From Diphasiastrum complanatum (Eukaryota > Streptophyta > Lycopodiopsida > Lycopodiales > Lycopodiaceae): DNA of 64,000 nt. This document shows positions 33,155-43,129 of this stretch, in pieces. A model generated the notes under the pieces. It saw only the letters and a list, made by a program, of their open reading frames with translations, was not told the DNA's origin and made no database searches. Both the position numbers and the translations under genes were made by a program. Within the stretch, counting starts at the first letter, position 1. Every line of letters starts with the position of its first letter. The stretch spans positions 21,171,701-21,235,700 of the forward strand of contig CM055093.1 in assembly GCA_029204225.1 (NCBI GenBank), written 5' to 3'.

Positions 33155-34784
33155 CATAGTACCCTCTGGTACCGCTGGTATGGTACCGCCGGTACCATAT
33201 CAGTGGTACCGCCGGTACGGTACCGCCCTGGGATCCGCGGTACCAGGGTGGTACCATTGACATCAGTCCAGCCATCGGACATGATGCTGCAACCGTAAGT
33301 GGCCCAGTGCCGACGCAGAGGCTCCATCTCTCTAGACAAGGACTCGACCCTATCCCTCAGCATGTGTGTGCGGACAACCTCTGAACTAGGGACTCTCCAG
33401 CTAGGGCTGACAGACTGTGCAAGGCGGAAGGCCCTTCTGAAGGGCTCAGAGTCGGTGATGGCAAAGGGCAGGTTCAGCTCGTAAACCAGACTGGCCACGG
33501 CCTGTGTGGCCTCTCTGTCCATGTGCGGCTGATGCGCGCCGCGAATGGTCTGCTGCACGAGGGCTCTCCCTGGTGGACGACGGGTGGTGGACCTCCAGCA
33601 CGGTGCACCAACCGTGACGGGAATGGACGATGACGCGACAGGCTGGGCGCTGGTGGATGCATCGGCTGTAGACGTGGAATGGGGAGAGTGGGATGCACTG
33701 GCAGGGATGGGTGCAGCAGCATAGGTGGGGTGCACTGGTGGAGGGGCAACATCTGGCATGGGGTACGAAAACTGCTGGCTGAGGAGGTCATCCGGATGGG
33801 AAGGGAAGGAAGAAGGGATCTCTTCCACATCCTCGAAGGCCCGCCCAGTACCATCCTGGGCCTGCTCGGGTGGCGGAGAGTCCATGAGAAAGTCGTAGAC
33901 TGGTGGAGTGCGAGCAACAGTGGGTGGTGGTGGAACCGCAGTGGCAACTGTCGGACGCGATGGGACGGGATCCACCGGAATCTGAGCAGATGGGGGTGCA
34001 TGAGGCAAAGCTGTCTGAGGGGCAAAGGGACCAGAGGAGGATGCACTCCCTCTCCTCGTGCGTGCCAGCCAAGCAGGCAGCAACTCTGGGTTAGTCACAT
34101 AAGGAGCGGTGCAAAATCGGAGAACGCCCTCCGAAATGGTGTTCTCCCCTGCCACGAGCCGCGGCCCGTAGGTGTCCAGTAGTCGCTGCCTGTCGGGGAC
34201 GGTCATGATGCCACAAGGGGCAGCATTCAAGGTGGCACCATTTTTGGCGCGTGCACCGAGCAGATGGCCTTTAAGGCGAGTGAGGGATGCAGCAAACTCG
34301 ACGAGACAGTATCGGCAGCGCACGATCTTCTGACCGGTCTTGTTGGCCTTGTCGGCAACCCGCCTGACAATGTCTACCTCGTCCCACAGACCGGAAAGGT
34401 CGGATTGCACCATTGCAGATGAAATGAGGGATGGATAGCTGGAAAAAAAACAGCAGGGTTCACTGTTGGAGAGACGCTGAAAATGGGCGAATGCAGGGCA
34501 AAGGAAATCAGATGCAAGGCAGGGCGTTGCGTGGGCGATGGGCGACGCAAGGAATCAAAGGCAGGCAAGAAAAACCAGCAGCGATGGCAGGGCGGAGAGG
34601 GCTCAAAAAAATTTCAGAGGAAATGCGAGGGGGGCGGGTAGGTTTAGGTAAAAAAAAATTAAAAAAAATATTAAATAATAAATATATTATTATATTGTGG
34701 TACCGCGGTACCATCATGGTACCGCGGTACCAGTATGGTCCCGCGGTACCGGGATCCGCGGTACCCAGTACCGCGGGACCTATG
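33155..34784 (-). mobile_element. hAT-A copy 1 (internally deleted), with perfect 8-bp TSD
   Basis: Ends CATAG…CTATG with an exact 8-bp direct repeat GTATGTAC on both sides (33147-33154 and 34785-34792), as hAT elements make. Its right 1.5 kb is almost identical to hAT-A copy 2 (about seven differences seen). Termini are packed with GGTACCGCGGTACC-type palindromes, likely transposase-binding sites. The left end (CATAGTACCCTCTGG…) differs from copy 2. Only the 5' third of the transposase gene remains, so it is non-autonomous. Confidence 0.9.
33259..34413 (-). pseudogene. hAT-A transposase, 5' part (truncated)
   Basis: From the ATG at 34413 (MVQSDLSGLWDEVDIVRR). A BED-type zinc finger (IVRCRYCLVEF…RLKGHL) comes at about residues 35-55, then a Pro/Ser-rich linker of about 200 residues, then the start of the DUF659/RNase-H-like core (LPFAITDSEPFRRAF, then YGCSIMSDGWTDV). 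Coding sequence stops at 33259, where it runs into the element's left end; the last residues of the open frame are read from terminal repeats. Catalytic and dimerisation regions are missing. Confidence 0.88.
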
Positions 34785-35268
34785 GTATGTACCATAGATG
34801 CACCGAATTGTGATTCACTGATTTCATGATTCGTGAATCGCAAATCTGCAATTCGTAAGTTGGTTTAGTGAATTGCAAAAAAAAAAAAAAAATTGCTGCT
34901 TGCACATTTTTTTGACCTAAAATGTACTGAAATTGGACCTATAATTTGCTGAAATTGAACCTGAAAGTAAGCTGAAACTACCGGAAGCACATTTACTCTT
35001 AATCCTTTGACCTGAAATGTACTGTAATTGGACCAATAATATGCTGAAATTGAACCTGAAAGTAGGCTGAAACTACCGGAAACGCATTTACTCTTAGTCC
35101 TCTATGTTTTCTCTTTCTACTAATACCCATATTGAATCAATTTACAAAAAAAAAAAAAAAATATCATGAACCGCGAACCCCAAATGATTCAGGGGTCACA
35201 ATTCGGATCGCTGTCCGAATCGTGGACAGCGATTCGTTAGTGCAACTATGGTATGTGCACACACGCAA

Positions 35269-35270
<2 letters not shown>

Positions 35271-35308
<38 letters not shown>
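35271..35308. repeat. (CT)n microsatellite at the LINE 1 5' end
   Basis: 19 CT units, directly before the GC-rich start of LINE copy 1 (CACCTGATCCGCC…). The second LINE also starts after a GA/CT tract. Confidence 0.95.
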
Positions 35309-35311
<3 letters not shown>

Positions 35312-35396
35312 TGATCCGCCTTGTCCGTCCGCCCTGCAAGTCCGCCCTGTCCGAACCTGTCCACCCTGTCCGCCCTGCCTTGCCTTATGACGCCTC

Positions 35397-36641
35397 GTGG
35401 GTCTGTCCCTCGTCGTGCCACAGCCCATCTTCTTCCACGCCGGACCACCCACTCCCCACTCACCTATCCCCCCCACTCGATGCCATATCATCCCCACCCC
35501 CCCTCTCGCTGAAACTAGCGCCCCCCTCGCTGTTGGCTCACCCCCACTGCTCATTGGAACTACCCCCCTCGCTGTTGTCTACAGAACCCCCTTCGCTGCC
35601 TGCAGACCTAACCCCCCCCCCCTGCTGCCTACAGATCTAGCCTCCCCCTCGCTGCCTATTGACTTGTCTTCCCCCTCGCTGGAACACCCTTCTTCTTCCC
35701 CACTCCCATTCTCTTCCTCCTCTTCTTCTCTCTCTTCTGCTCCTCCTTATCGTTCGCCTTCTTCTTCCTCTGCTTCTACCTCTTCCTCGTCTTCACCTTC
35801 TTCTTCCTCTGCTTCTGCCTCTTCCTCGTCTTCATCGATCTCCAATCCTATCGATCTGTCCATCCCTACCGGCCTCCTTCCTACCCCTATTTCCCAAGAA
35901 TCCACAGCCCCCCCATCTACAACACCCATCCCATACACTCCCTCCAAATCAACCGAACTATTTTCCTCCTGGGAAGCTGACCAAATGAAAGCCGATTTCC
36001 AGCTTTTGAAACAGGAACTTACACAACTGAAAGGAATAGTGGTCTCCTTACTCAAGGAAAAGACTATGTTGCAATCCAAAGTCGCTTCATTGGAGCAAGC
36101 GATCAACACTAAGCAGGTTGCAGCCTCGGAATCTACCACCACCATGATACGAGAGCTTGAGAATAAAATTGAGTAGCATAACGATTCATGGGCAACGGTC
36201 TTCAAAGGCACCAAGCCTAGTGCCCCCATTTCCTCAGTCATCTCAGCCACTATTTCAGAAGAGCGGTCAAGGGAGCAAAAGGCCTATAACATCAAGGTTC
36301 GTGGGATACCGGATACACAAGATGCCATTGCCGAGGCTTTGAGATTTCTCGAGACCACTCTAGTACGTGTGACAGATGGGCTAGATATAGCTTGGAGGAC
36401 CACCAGAGATGCAGCTACACTGGTCATTCGCTTCACATCCTTAGGCAGCCACAGAGAGGCTTTACGCTGCAGAGCCCAGCTACGTGGCACTACCATATAT
36501 ATGGATGACGATCTTACCTACATCTAGGTTGAGGAGAGGCGCAAAGCCTTCCGGGTGGCTCGAGAGACTGGTAGATGGGTCATATATCGAGATGGTCATA
36601 TACGGTTTGTTGCTGGCACCCCTAGCAGTTCCCAAAGCTAG
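35397..36641 (+). pseudogene. LINE copy 1 ORF1 (L1 ORF1-like)
   Basis: N-terminal region is a long Pro/Ser-rich stretch, then a coiled coil (MKADFQLLKQELTQLKGIVV and following LLKEKTMLQSKVASLEQAI). After an in-frame TAG at 36174-36176 it continues with the RRM-like part (YNIKVRGIPD, ATLVIRFTSLG) and the basic C-terminal part (CRAQLRGTTIYMDDDLT), has another stop at about 36525, and ends at the TAG at 36639-36641. ORF1 proteins of L1-type LINEs bind element RNA as trimers. Same layout as the intact ORF1 of LINE copy 2. Confidence 0.8.
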
Positions 36642-38110
36642 GAATTCGGGGCCCCCGGGATTGGGAGCATCCCGGGGCCCCATCCATATCATCTTCAGAT
36701 TGGGGTATGAAACTGTGATGGTATCCACTCATCCTCTACAGCAGGTGATTTGATTGATTTTATCACTGGACGAGACCTATTATTTTTCATGGAGACTCAC
36801 GAGAGCCAAGTGCGCGGTTTACCCACCTTCCCGGGATACAGATGGGATTCAGTATACAGATTTGAGACTAGATCAGCCAGTGGCCGTGGCTTGGGAGGAG
36901 TGGCTTGTCTCTACAGAGACTCCCTTCATCAGATGTTCGAGGTTGTCAGGCATGATGAGCATGCACGGTATATTTGGCTTCGTATCACAGGACGAACGAT
37001 TGGTTTGGATAGGGACATCTTCATTGTTGCCTGCTATTTTCCTCCAGAATCCTCCTCCTTTGTTGAGTGTTGGATCACCTTATTTGGACCTTTTAGTGGA
37101 TATCATCGGATTTGCAGAGCGGGGGCATTTTCCTCACTGGGAATTTTAATGCCCGGACAACTTCACGACAAATAGAGATCCATGATGCTACAGATCAGAT
37201 GCGAGTTCATGCCCTTGATAGTGACAGCTTGAGGATCACCAAGATTTCTGCTGATGGACCGGGACCTATTACTTCATATGGTGAGTACCTATTACAGTTT
37301 GAAGAGGCACATGAGTTAGCCATTTACAATGGCCTACCTCACTGGCCTAATTCTGGCAGCTATACTTGTCACCCTCACAGTGGCGGTCATAGTGTGGTCG
37401 ATTACCTCATGTGGTCACCATCATCCATTCCTCTTATTCACAGCTCCCTATCTCCCCTACCACCCTTTCTGATCATTCGTTCCTATCCTTCTCTATTGGC
37501 CACCTTCCACCACCACAGCCGCAACACCAATCCATACTTCCCCGTGCACCCAAATACACTTTCCACCCCCTCTCTATCCCACTCTACCAGGAATCCCTCG
37601 CCTCCCTACTTCACTCTTTTCCACACAATGAACCGCTGGAGTCACAAGCCTCCTTCCTCACCACCTGTCTTCACACTGCTGCTACTTTGGCTTTCCCTTC
37701 TGAACCTCATAAGCACAAACCAGTCCATCCACGATCATCCCGACCTTTCCACCCACCGTGGTATTATGTGGAATGTCGATCCTTACACCATTCTGTCACA
37801 CATGCTCGTTTCCACGCTCGCCATCTCCTCCGCTCTTCACGACAAATGTACAACCGCACACTCCGTCGCAAAAAACGTGCCTATGATGACTCTGAAGGAA
37901 ACCGTCTTGTGAACCTCCTTCTCAGTTCCTCCTCAGGTGCCTTTTGGCATGAGTTTATCCCTTGTTCCCCACCCCCTCTTCTAGAGGATTTACATATCTG
38001 GACCGACTATGATACCCAGCGTTACACGATACCCACTGATACACCCATCTCCATCTCTCCTCGACCTTCAGACTTCACCTTTTTCACCCCTGACTTGGTT
38101 CGGGCAGCAA
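36642..38110 (+). pseudogene. LINE copy 1 ORF2, endonuclease part
   Basis: AP-like endonuclease motifs in order: NCDGIHSSSTAGD (Asn motif; the preceding Trp codon is now TGA), METHES (catalytic Glu), YIWLRITGR, IVACYFPPESS, GNFNARTTSRQ (normally GDFNAR; the Asp is changed), GGHSVVDYLM and LSDHSFLSF (the SDH motif). The parts lie in three frames, with shifts near 37060 and 37400. After the endonuclease the connecting region (RRKKRAYD, SSSSGAFWHEFIP) runs to about 38110, where the copia insertion begins. Confidence 0.85.
36648..36681 (+). promoter_or_regulatory. GC-rich stem-loop after the LINE ORF1 stop
   Basis: GGGGCCCCCGGGAT pairs with ATCCCGGGGCCCC (13 pairs, one bulged C) around the loop TGGGAGC. 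It starts 6 nt after the ORF1 TAG. LINE copy 2 has an equivalent stem-loop at the same distance with a related loop (TTAGGAGC). ORF2 is in the same frame as ORF1 here and has no ATG before its endonuclease motif. Confidence 0.75.
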
Positions 38111-38655
38111 GGAAAATACTAAGAATTCTCCTTCAGAGAACACGATGAAAGTTTGAATAAATCAAACTAATATCAGCGTCTTCAATCGTGTCTGATTCTG
38201 GTCTATGTACTAATAGAGCAGTTTCTACTTTGATTGAATAAAGCATGCGGATTTAAGAGATATATGCGTGAGAGTGATAGACAATCAGAACAACTGAGAA
38301 AAATCATTTGTTGAGAAACTTTGATCAGTCGAATTTTTATAATTCTGATTCTGATTCATCTGTATACATCTCTTGCTGCCTTGTTGGTTCTCTGTTGTGT
38401 TTACAACGAGTAGTGCACATGTATTTATATTGTTACAGGATAGGTCTTTTGGCCTTCTTCCTTCTATAGCAGTCGATCTAATCGTTAAGACGATTGATAT
38501 TCAAAAAACGTTCTGTTTCCAGACTCGAAAGATTTTTGTTCGCGACAGTTTATATGTTCGCGACAATTTGTTGTTCGCGACAATTTATTGTTCGAGTTTC
38601 GAGTTTGAACAAGAATTAAAATATTTCGAGTTCGAGTTTCGAGTTTCGAATTTCG

Positions 38656-39130
38656 CAAGCGAACTTGCTGAAGTCATCAATAAATGTTATGAAGTATTTT
38701 GCATCACCTAAAGACAATACTCCGAATGGTCCACAAATATCCGAATGTACAATTTCCAGTACCTTGCAAGGTTGCTTTATAAACATCTTTACTGAAAGGT
38801 GTTCGAGTCATTTTGCCTTTAAGACAAGATTCGCAGGTAGTTCAAATATCTCGACTTTTGATTTCGACTCCTTCGATTCTCTGACTCTTGTTGGCTTGGT
38901 ACAAGGCTTCCATGTTCATGTGACATAACCTCTTGTGCCACAGAATATCTGTCGATTCTTGAGTTTGATTTGTTTGTTCGAATGCTCAAGTGATACAAAT
39001 TACCTTCTCTGTTACCTTTAGCAACTAGGTTATCAGAATCTTCATTGAACAATTTACAAGAGCCCCTTGTGAAGGTTACTGACATTTCTGTATCGACTAT
39101 CTTTGAGAACTTCCTCCAGTTTCTTGTCAC
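38656..39130 (-). pseudogene. Copia pre-integrase/integrase fragment, frameshifted
   Basis: Minus-strand frames give GNREGNLYHLSI and, in another frame, LWHKRLCHMNMEALYQANKS (zinc-binding GAG-pre-integrase), then IVHSDICGPFG and KYFITFIDDFSKF (integrase core start with the first catalytic Asp). The 3' LTR begins within 20 bp of FIDDFSKF, so the rest of integrase, RT and RNase H were deleted. Confidence 0.78.
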
Positions 39131-39411
39131 CCTGATTCGTGTCTAACCACAGCACACCAGTTCCGTCAACTACATGTTTAGAACCGTCTCCAAGTATAAT
39201 GAATCTCGAATAATTCGTCTTCTTATACTAAGACAAAATTTGTTTCGAGGAAACAAAATGTGAAATCAAGTACTACTTCTCGAATTTTCGAATTTGATGA
39301 ACAACATAGATCAGCACAAACATATGCTGCTGAGTTTCTTGTCGTCCTGTCTTCTGCTGCTTTGGAGCATTCTGCTTTGTCTTTGACAAAATTTGAATTT
39401 GAAGGTTCGCT

Positions 39412-40281
39412 TCAATTCCGCTCCTTGTTCCTGGGATTTTGATAACAGTCTACTGTTGCATGACCCCGTTTATGACAATGAGTACAATCAATCTTTGGAT
39501 TCAACCAGCATTTGTCTTCTGTATGACCAGATCTTTTGCATCTTTTGCAAATCTTCCTATCACCAGAATCTTTCTGTTGTTTTCCTGATTGTCGATCATT
39601 TGTCTTGGATTCGTCTGAACGATTTCCATTCTTCTTAGACGACTCCCTCTTAGACTTCGACTTCTTCGAAGATTTATTCTTCTGAGTAAATAGAGCTTTT
39701 TCTGAATCACCATTATCATCATAGCGTTCGCGAGCTTCTACTTCCTCTTGGACTCCATCTATTGCCTTTTGAAGTGTCATAGTCGAATCTTTCGCAAGTA
39801 AATTTTGAGTTGTGTGGAATGACCTGGGTAGGGCTCGAAGAAAATAGCTAAGCTGTTTTTCCTTTGAGATTGCATTTTTCGTGCCGGAATTCTCCAAAGA
39901 AATAAATAGATCCTTTATCTTTCGTACGAAAGTGGTCAAATCTTTGCCGTCCCATTGTAAGTAAGTCAATTGGTCTTCCAAGAACTTCTTGGTTTGCAAT
40001 TCTTCCCACAATTCTTTCGCGTTCGAAGTTGATGAAAGATCTAGCATTATGTTGTCATTCACTGAAGACGCAATAATTGCTATAGCTTTGTCAATTTTCA
40101 AACTCCATTCACGAAGTTCTTTGCCAAGAGTAATTGGCTTCTCTTCTGTCGGTTCTACCCATTGCCAAAGACCTTCGTCCTTCAGTATGAGTGAAGTCTT
40201 TAACTTCCAGATTAAATAATTCGAACCTTCTGTATCCAAGATCGTACTGATCTTAGACTAAATGTTGCTGATCGAAGACAT
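39412..40281 (-). pseudogene. Copia gag with double zinc knuckle, early TAG
   Basis: From the ATG at 40281 the frame reads MSSISNI, then a TAG (40258-40260), then continues open for about 280 codons: LDTEGSNYLIWKLKTSLIL, ELWEELQTKKF, LTYLQWDGKDLTTFVRKIK, YFLRALPRSFHT. Two zinc knuckles end it: CKRCKRSGHTEDKC and CTHCHKRGHATVDC. This double-knuckle gag belongs to a different copia lineage from the 19-kb element. Only the early stop separates it from a full gag. Confidence 0.85.
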
Positions 40282-40909
40282 CTTCTAATCTTCCGAATAA
40301 GTTGATGGATGTGAGGATGCGCTCTGATACCACTATAGGAAAAATACTAAGAATTCTCCTTTAGAGAACACAATGAAAGTTTGAATAAAACAAACTAATA
40401 TCAGTGTCTTCAATCGTGTCTGATTCTGGTCTATGTACTAATAGAGCAGTTTCTACTTTGATTTAATAAAGCATGCGGATTTAAGAGATATATGCGTGAG
40501 TGTGATAGACAATCAGAACAACTGAGAAAAATCATCTGCTGAGAAACTTTGATCAGTCGAATTTTTATAATTTTGATTCTGATACATCTGTATACATCTC
40601 TTGTTGCCTTGTTGGTTCTCTGTTGTGTTTACAATGAGTAGTGCACATGTATTTATATTGTTACAGAATAGGTCTTTTGGCCTTCTTCCTTCTGTAACAG
40701 TCGATCTAATCGTTAAGATGGTTGATATTCAAAAAACGTTTTGTTTCTAGACTCGAAAGATTTTTGTTCACGACAGTTTGTTGTTCACGACAATTTATTG
40801 TTCAAGTTTCGAGTTTGAACAAGAATCAAAATATTTTGAGTTTCACGACAGTTTCAAGCTTCGTGATAGTTTTGAGCTTCGCGACAGTTTCGAGCTCTTA
40901 GCCTTTGTC

Positions 40910-42505
40910 AATTAGATTGTGCACTTTGTTGGTAGAACCGAGATTTGTCTGTTGAGGTGTTCTACATTCCCATCCTCTTGGTGCACCAACATCATACACC
41001 CTATCCACAAAAACGGTGACTCCATGGTACCTGGTAATTACCGCCCTATTATGATTGGACACGTTCTCGTGAAGTTATATGGCACCATCCTCCAGTCTGC
41101 AGTTAGCTCAGAGGCAGAGTCCAAGAGATTACATGCTTTGGGCCGGGCAAGGTTCCGCGCTCATTACTCCACTACAGATCACATATTCACACTTCGAGCC
41201 CTTATTGAGGAAGCTAGACACAGGAGAGAAAAGGTCTACTGTTGTTTTGTGGACTTCAGAAAAGCCTTTGATTCTGTCCCACGCTCCTTACTCATCCAAA
41301 GACTCCATGATCTGGGGTTCTCTACAGATATTATTATAGCCGTCATGGCTCTTTATGAGAGGGTCTTGAGCTGCTTTCGTCATGGTAGTGGTATTTATGA
41401 GTAGATCTGGAGAACTATTGGGGTTAAGCAGGGATGCTCTCTCTCACCAGTTCTCTTTGGATTATATATTGACGAGCTAGAGCAGGTCATTTCTCAGTGT
41501 GATGGGGATGGTTGTCGGCTTGTGGACATTTTGATTGCCATCCTTCTCTATGCGATGATGTGGTATTAGTCTCCCATACCAGAGAGGGATTACAGAGACA
41601 ATTGGATTGCTTACACACCTTTTGTACTTAGTGGGGTTTAGGGGTGAACCTCTTGGGCCTTCATGTAGCGCCAGGAGCTTACCCTTGATGGACAGTCCCT
41701 AGAGGTGGTCTCTTCCTACACTTACCTGGGTGTGCTCTTCTCTGGTCCTACCTTCAGTATGAGACAGGCGGCTACTTCTAGACTTGGGAATCACTCTTCC
41801 CTAGTCCAGCTGGAGAGATTTTGCTTCCGTAAGTCTATTCGGGATGCCCCGAGTAAGTATAGACTGTTTGACACCATCGTCACCCCTTCGGCCTTGTATG
41901 CAGCAAAGATATGGTGTACAGGACTATCATCTTCACACTGGTCCAGCATTTCACGCTTACAGACCACCATGTTAGCTCGCATGATCTGAGCGAAGCCCTT
42001 GGTTCCACATGAGATCATCTTTGCGGAGTTTGCCACCGCCCCTATTCAGATTGAGGCAGCCTTCCAGCTTATCACATACATCCAAAGAGTTCAGGCATTT
42101 CCTGATACAGAGCAGCGATATACGCGGCTTGCACTCATGTCCTCTCATCACCTTCAGACTCAGGGATACCGGCTATCATGGATCTCTCAGGCATCACACT
42201 TCCTCATAGACGCATTTGGTATCACTATCACTGATCTCCCTTTGGGTACACACCAGTACATTAGACATTTTTTATACAGAGCATATCTCGACCGTACTTG
42301 GCGACACCAGCTGGCGGTTAAGCTTGATAACTACCGGACTCACTTTCTGGAGCAGGATGCCACTGGTCTTCCAGTTTTACCTAGCTATTTGTCCTCTAGA
42401 CTATCACATGGTCTCCGTTTCACTTTGGGATAGTTCAGAGTCTCCTCACATCAGTTGGCTATTGAGACAGGCAAATTCCAAGGTACACCACGAGAGGAGA
42501 GACTA
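40910..42505 (+). pseudogene. LINE copy 1 ORF2, reverse transcriptase part
   Basis: Resumes the LINE after the copia: IIHPIHKNGDSMVPGNYRPI, DHIFTLRALIEEARHRREK, VYCCFVDFRKAFDSVPRSLL (RT motif A), then IGVKQGCSLSPVLFGLYIDE. At the catalytic box the sequence CTATGCGATGATGTGGTATT is one base short of the YADD codons of copy 2, giving a frameshift. Later segments (SYTYLGVLFSGPTFSMRQAA, APIQIEAAFQLITYIQ, THQYIRHFLYRAYLDRTW) match copy 2. About 110 bp of LINE sequence at the left joint (equivalent to IDELEAELLKYAP of copy 2) is missing. Confidence 0.87.
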
Positions 42506-42508
42506 GAG

Positions 42509-42800
42509 GATCCATAGGAATGTTTAGAATAGATGGGGTCTAGCCGTATGTGGCTGACTGTTGTTATGTAATTTTCAGCAGTAGATGAGGCAGCATTTAA
42601 TGTCTAACATAGTGTAAAGAACAGCCCCAGCTGTATATGGCGGGAAATTGGAATATGTATTGTTATTTTGATACATCTGATGAATTAATGTACGGTGTGT
42701 TTTTTGTGCAACACGTGCCTGGTGTATTGCAATGTAATGTATGTGTTCATGAAATGCTATCGGGGGTGGTGTGCTTCTGTGAAGTGCATCTGCTATCATT
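42509..42800 (+). repeat. Tail segment shared with 53817-54110
   Basis: Begins GGATCCRTAGGAATGTTTAG, with GCCGTATGTGGCTG, CAGTGTAAAGAACAGCC (here AGTGTAAAGAACAGCC) and GTGTTTTTTGTGCAAC in both copies. Here it is fused to the broken 3' end of LINE copy 1; at 53.8 kb it follows a coiled-coil reading frame. The copies diverge after CATCTGCTATCA. Confidence 0.88.
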
Positions 42801-42863
42801 CTGAGAGACATGAAGATGCGCTTGTGTACCACAATAGCTCAAGCATTTACAGTTTCCATACCA

Positions 42864-42870
<7 letters not shown>

Positions 42871-42937
<67 letters not shown>

Positions 42938-43110
42938 GCACAGAGCAAGCCACTTCTAACCAACCATAAAATTGCGTAATTCAAACCAACCAGCCATTCA
43001 AATTTCACATACCTAGCCATTTCTAACCAACCACGATAAATTGGCCATGACACGAATAGACTGTAAAAAAATATACACACCTGTTCTGATACCAATGTAC
43101 ATGATGCTAA
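42871..43110. repeat. Inverted-repeat arm X (with (CT)n) left of hAT-B
   Basis: (CT)31 followed by TTTTGCACAGAGCAAGCC, TTCTAACCAACCA and CATGACACGAATAGACTG. The reverse complement is found at 45953-46195, directly after the hAT-B stop codon, including its own (GA)n tract. Confidence 0.8.
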
Positions 43111-43129
43111 AATGTGTACAAGCTCTCAA

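Larger units (their letters stand above)
32801..35250. mobile_element. Foldback element with a hAT inserted at its centre
   Basis: Left arm 32801-33146 and right arm 34793-35250 are inverted copies beginning CATAGTTGCACTAA and ending in the complement (TTAGTGCAACTATG). Shared blocks include GATCCGAATTGTGACCCCTG, ATGGGTATTAGTAGAAAGAG and GTTCAATTTCAGCA. The right arm has an extra tandem copy of a segment of about 98 bp (near 34923-35100). Flanks ATATGTAT and GTATGTGC differ only by transitions and may be a decayed 8-bp target duplication, which with CATAG ends would place it in the hAT superfamily. At the centre, GCATCTATG and CATAGATGC would have been joined before the inner hAT (33155-34784) arrived. 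Confidence 0.8.
38111..40905 (-). mobile_element. Gag-only copia derivative inserted in LINE copy 1
   Basis: LTR-like direct repeats at about 38111-38655 and 40334-40905 (AAATACTAAGAATTCTCCTT… and AGCATGCGGATTTAAGAGAT in both) flank a 1.7-kb interior on the minus strand. The primer-site complement GCTCTGATACCA is at 40321-40332. The LTRs differ at about 5% by eye, so it is older than the 19-kb element. Interior: gag, decayed protease and pre-integrase, the first part of integrase, then the 3' LTR; RT and RNase H are gone. LTR outer ends and target duplication could not be fixed. Confidence 0.85.
35309..42505 (+). mobile_element. LINE copy 1 (L1-like), split by a copia element, 3' end replaced
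   Basis: A non-LTR element with ORF1 (coiled-coil protein) and ORF2 (endonuclease, RT). Its ORF2 is interrupted from about 38111 to 40905 by a copia derivative. Multiple frameshifts and stops show it is dead. The 3' end stops at about 42505, inside the region equivalent to IETGRYSGTPRE of copy 2, and fuses to an unrelated tail also found at 53817-54110. It is clearly related to LINE copy 2 (about 58.7-63.66 kb), but diverged. Confidence 0.88.

Noticed and set aside
33474-34182. Long frames overlapping the hAT-A transposase in other frames (also at 51144-51852 and 56537-56914)
   Set aside because: They are shadows of the high-GC transposase linker; the domain-bearing frame is the minus frame starting at 34413, 52083 or 57598.
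43082-43094. TTCTGATACCA resembling a copia primer-binding site
   Set aside because: The inverted counterpart after hAT-B (near 45980) reads ATCTTATGCCAG in the same place, so this is part of inverted-repeat arm X, not a primer site, and no LTR follows.
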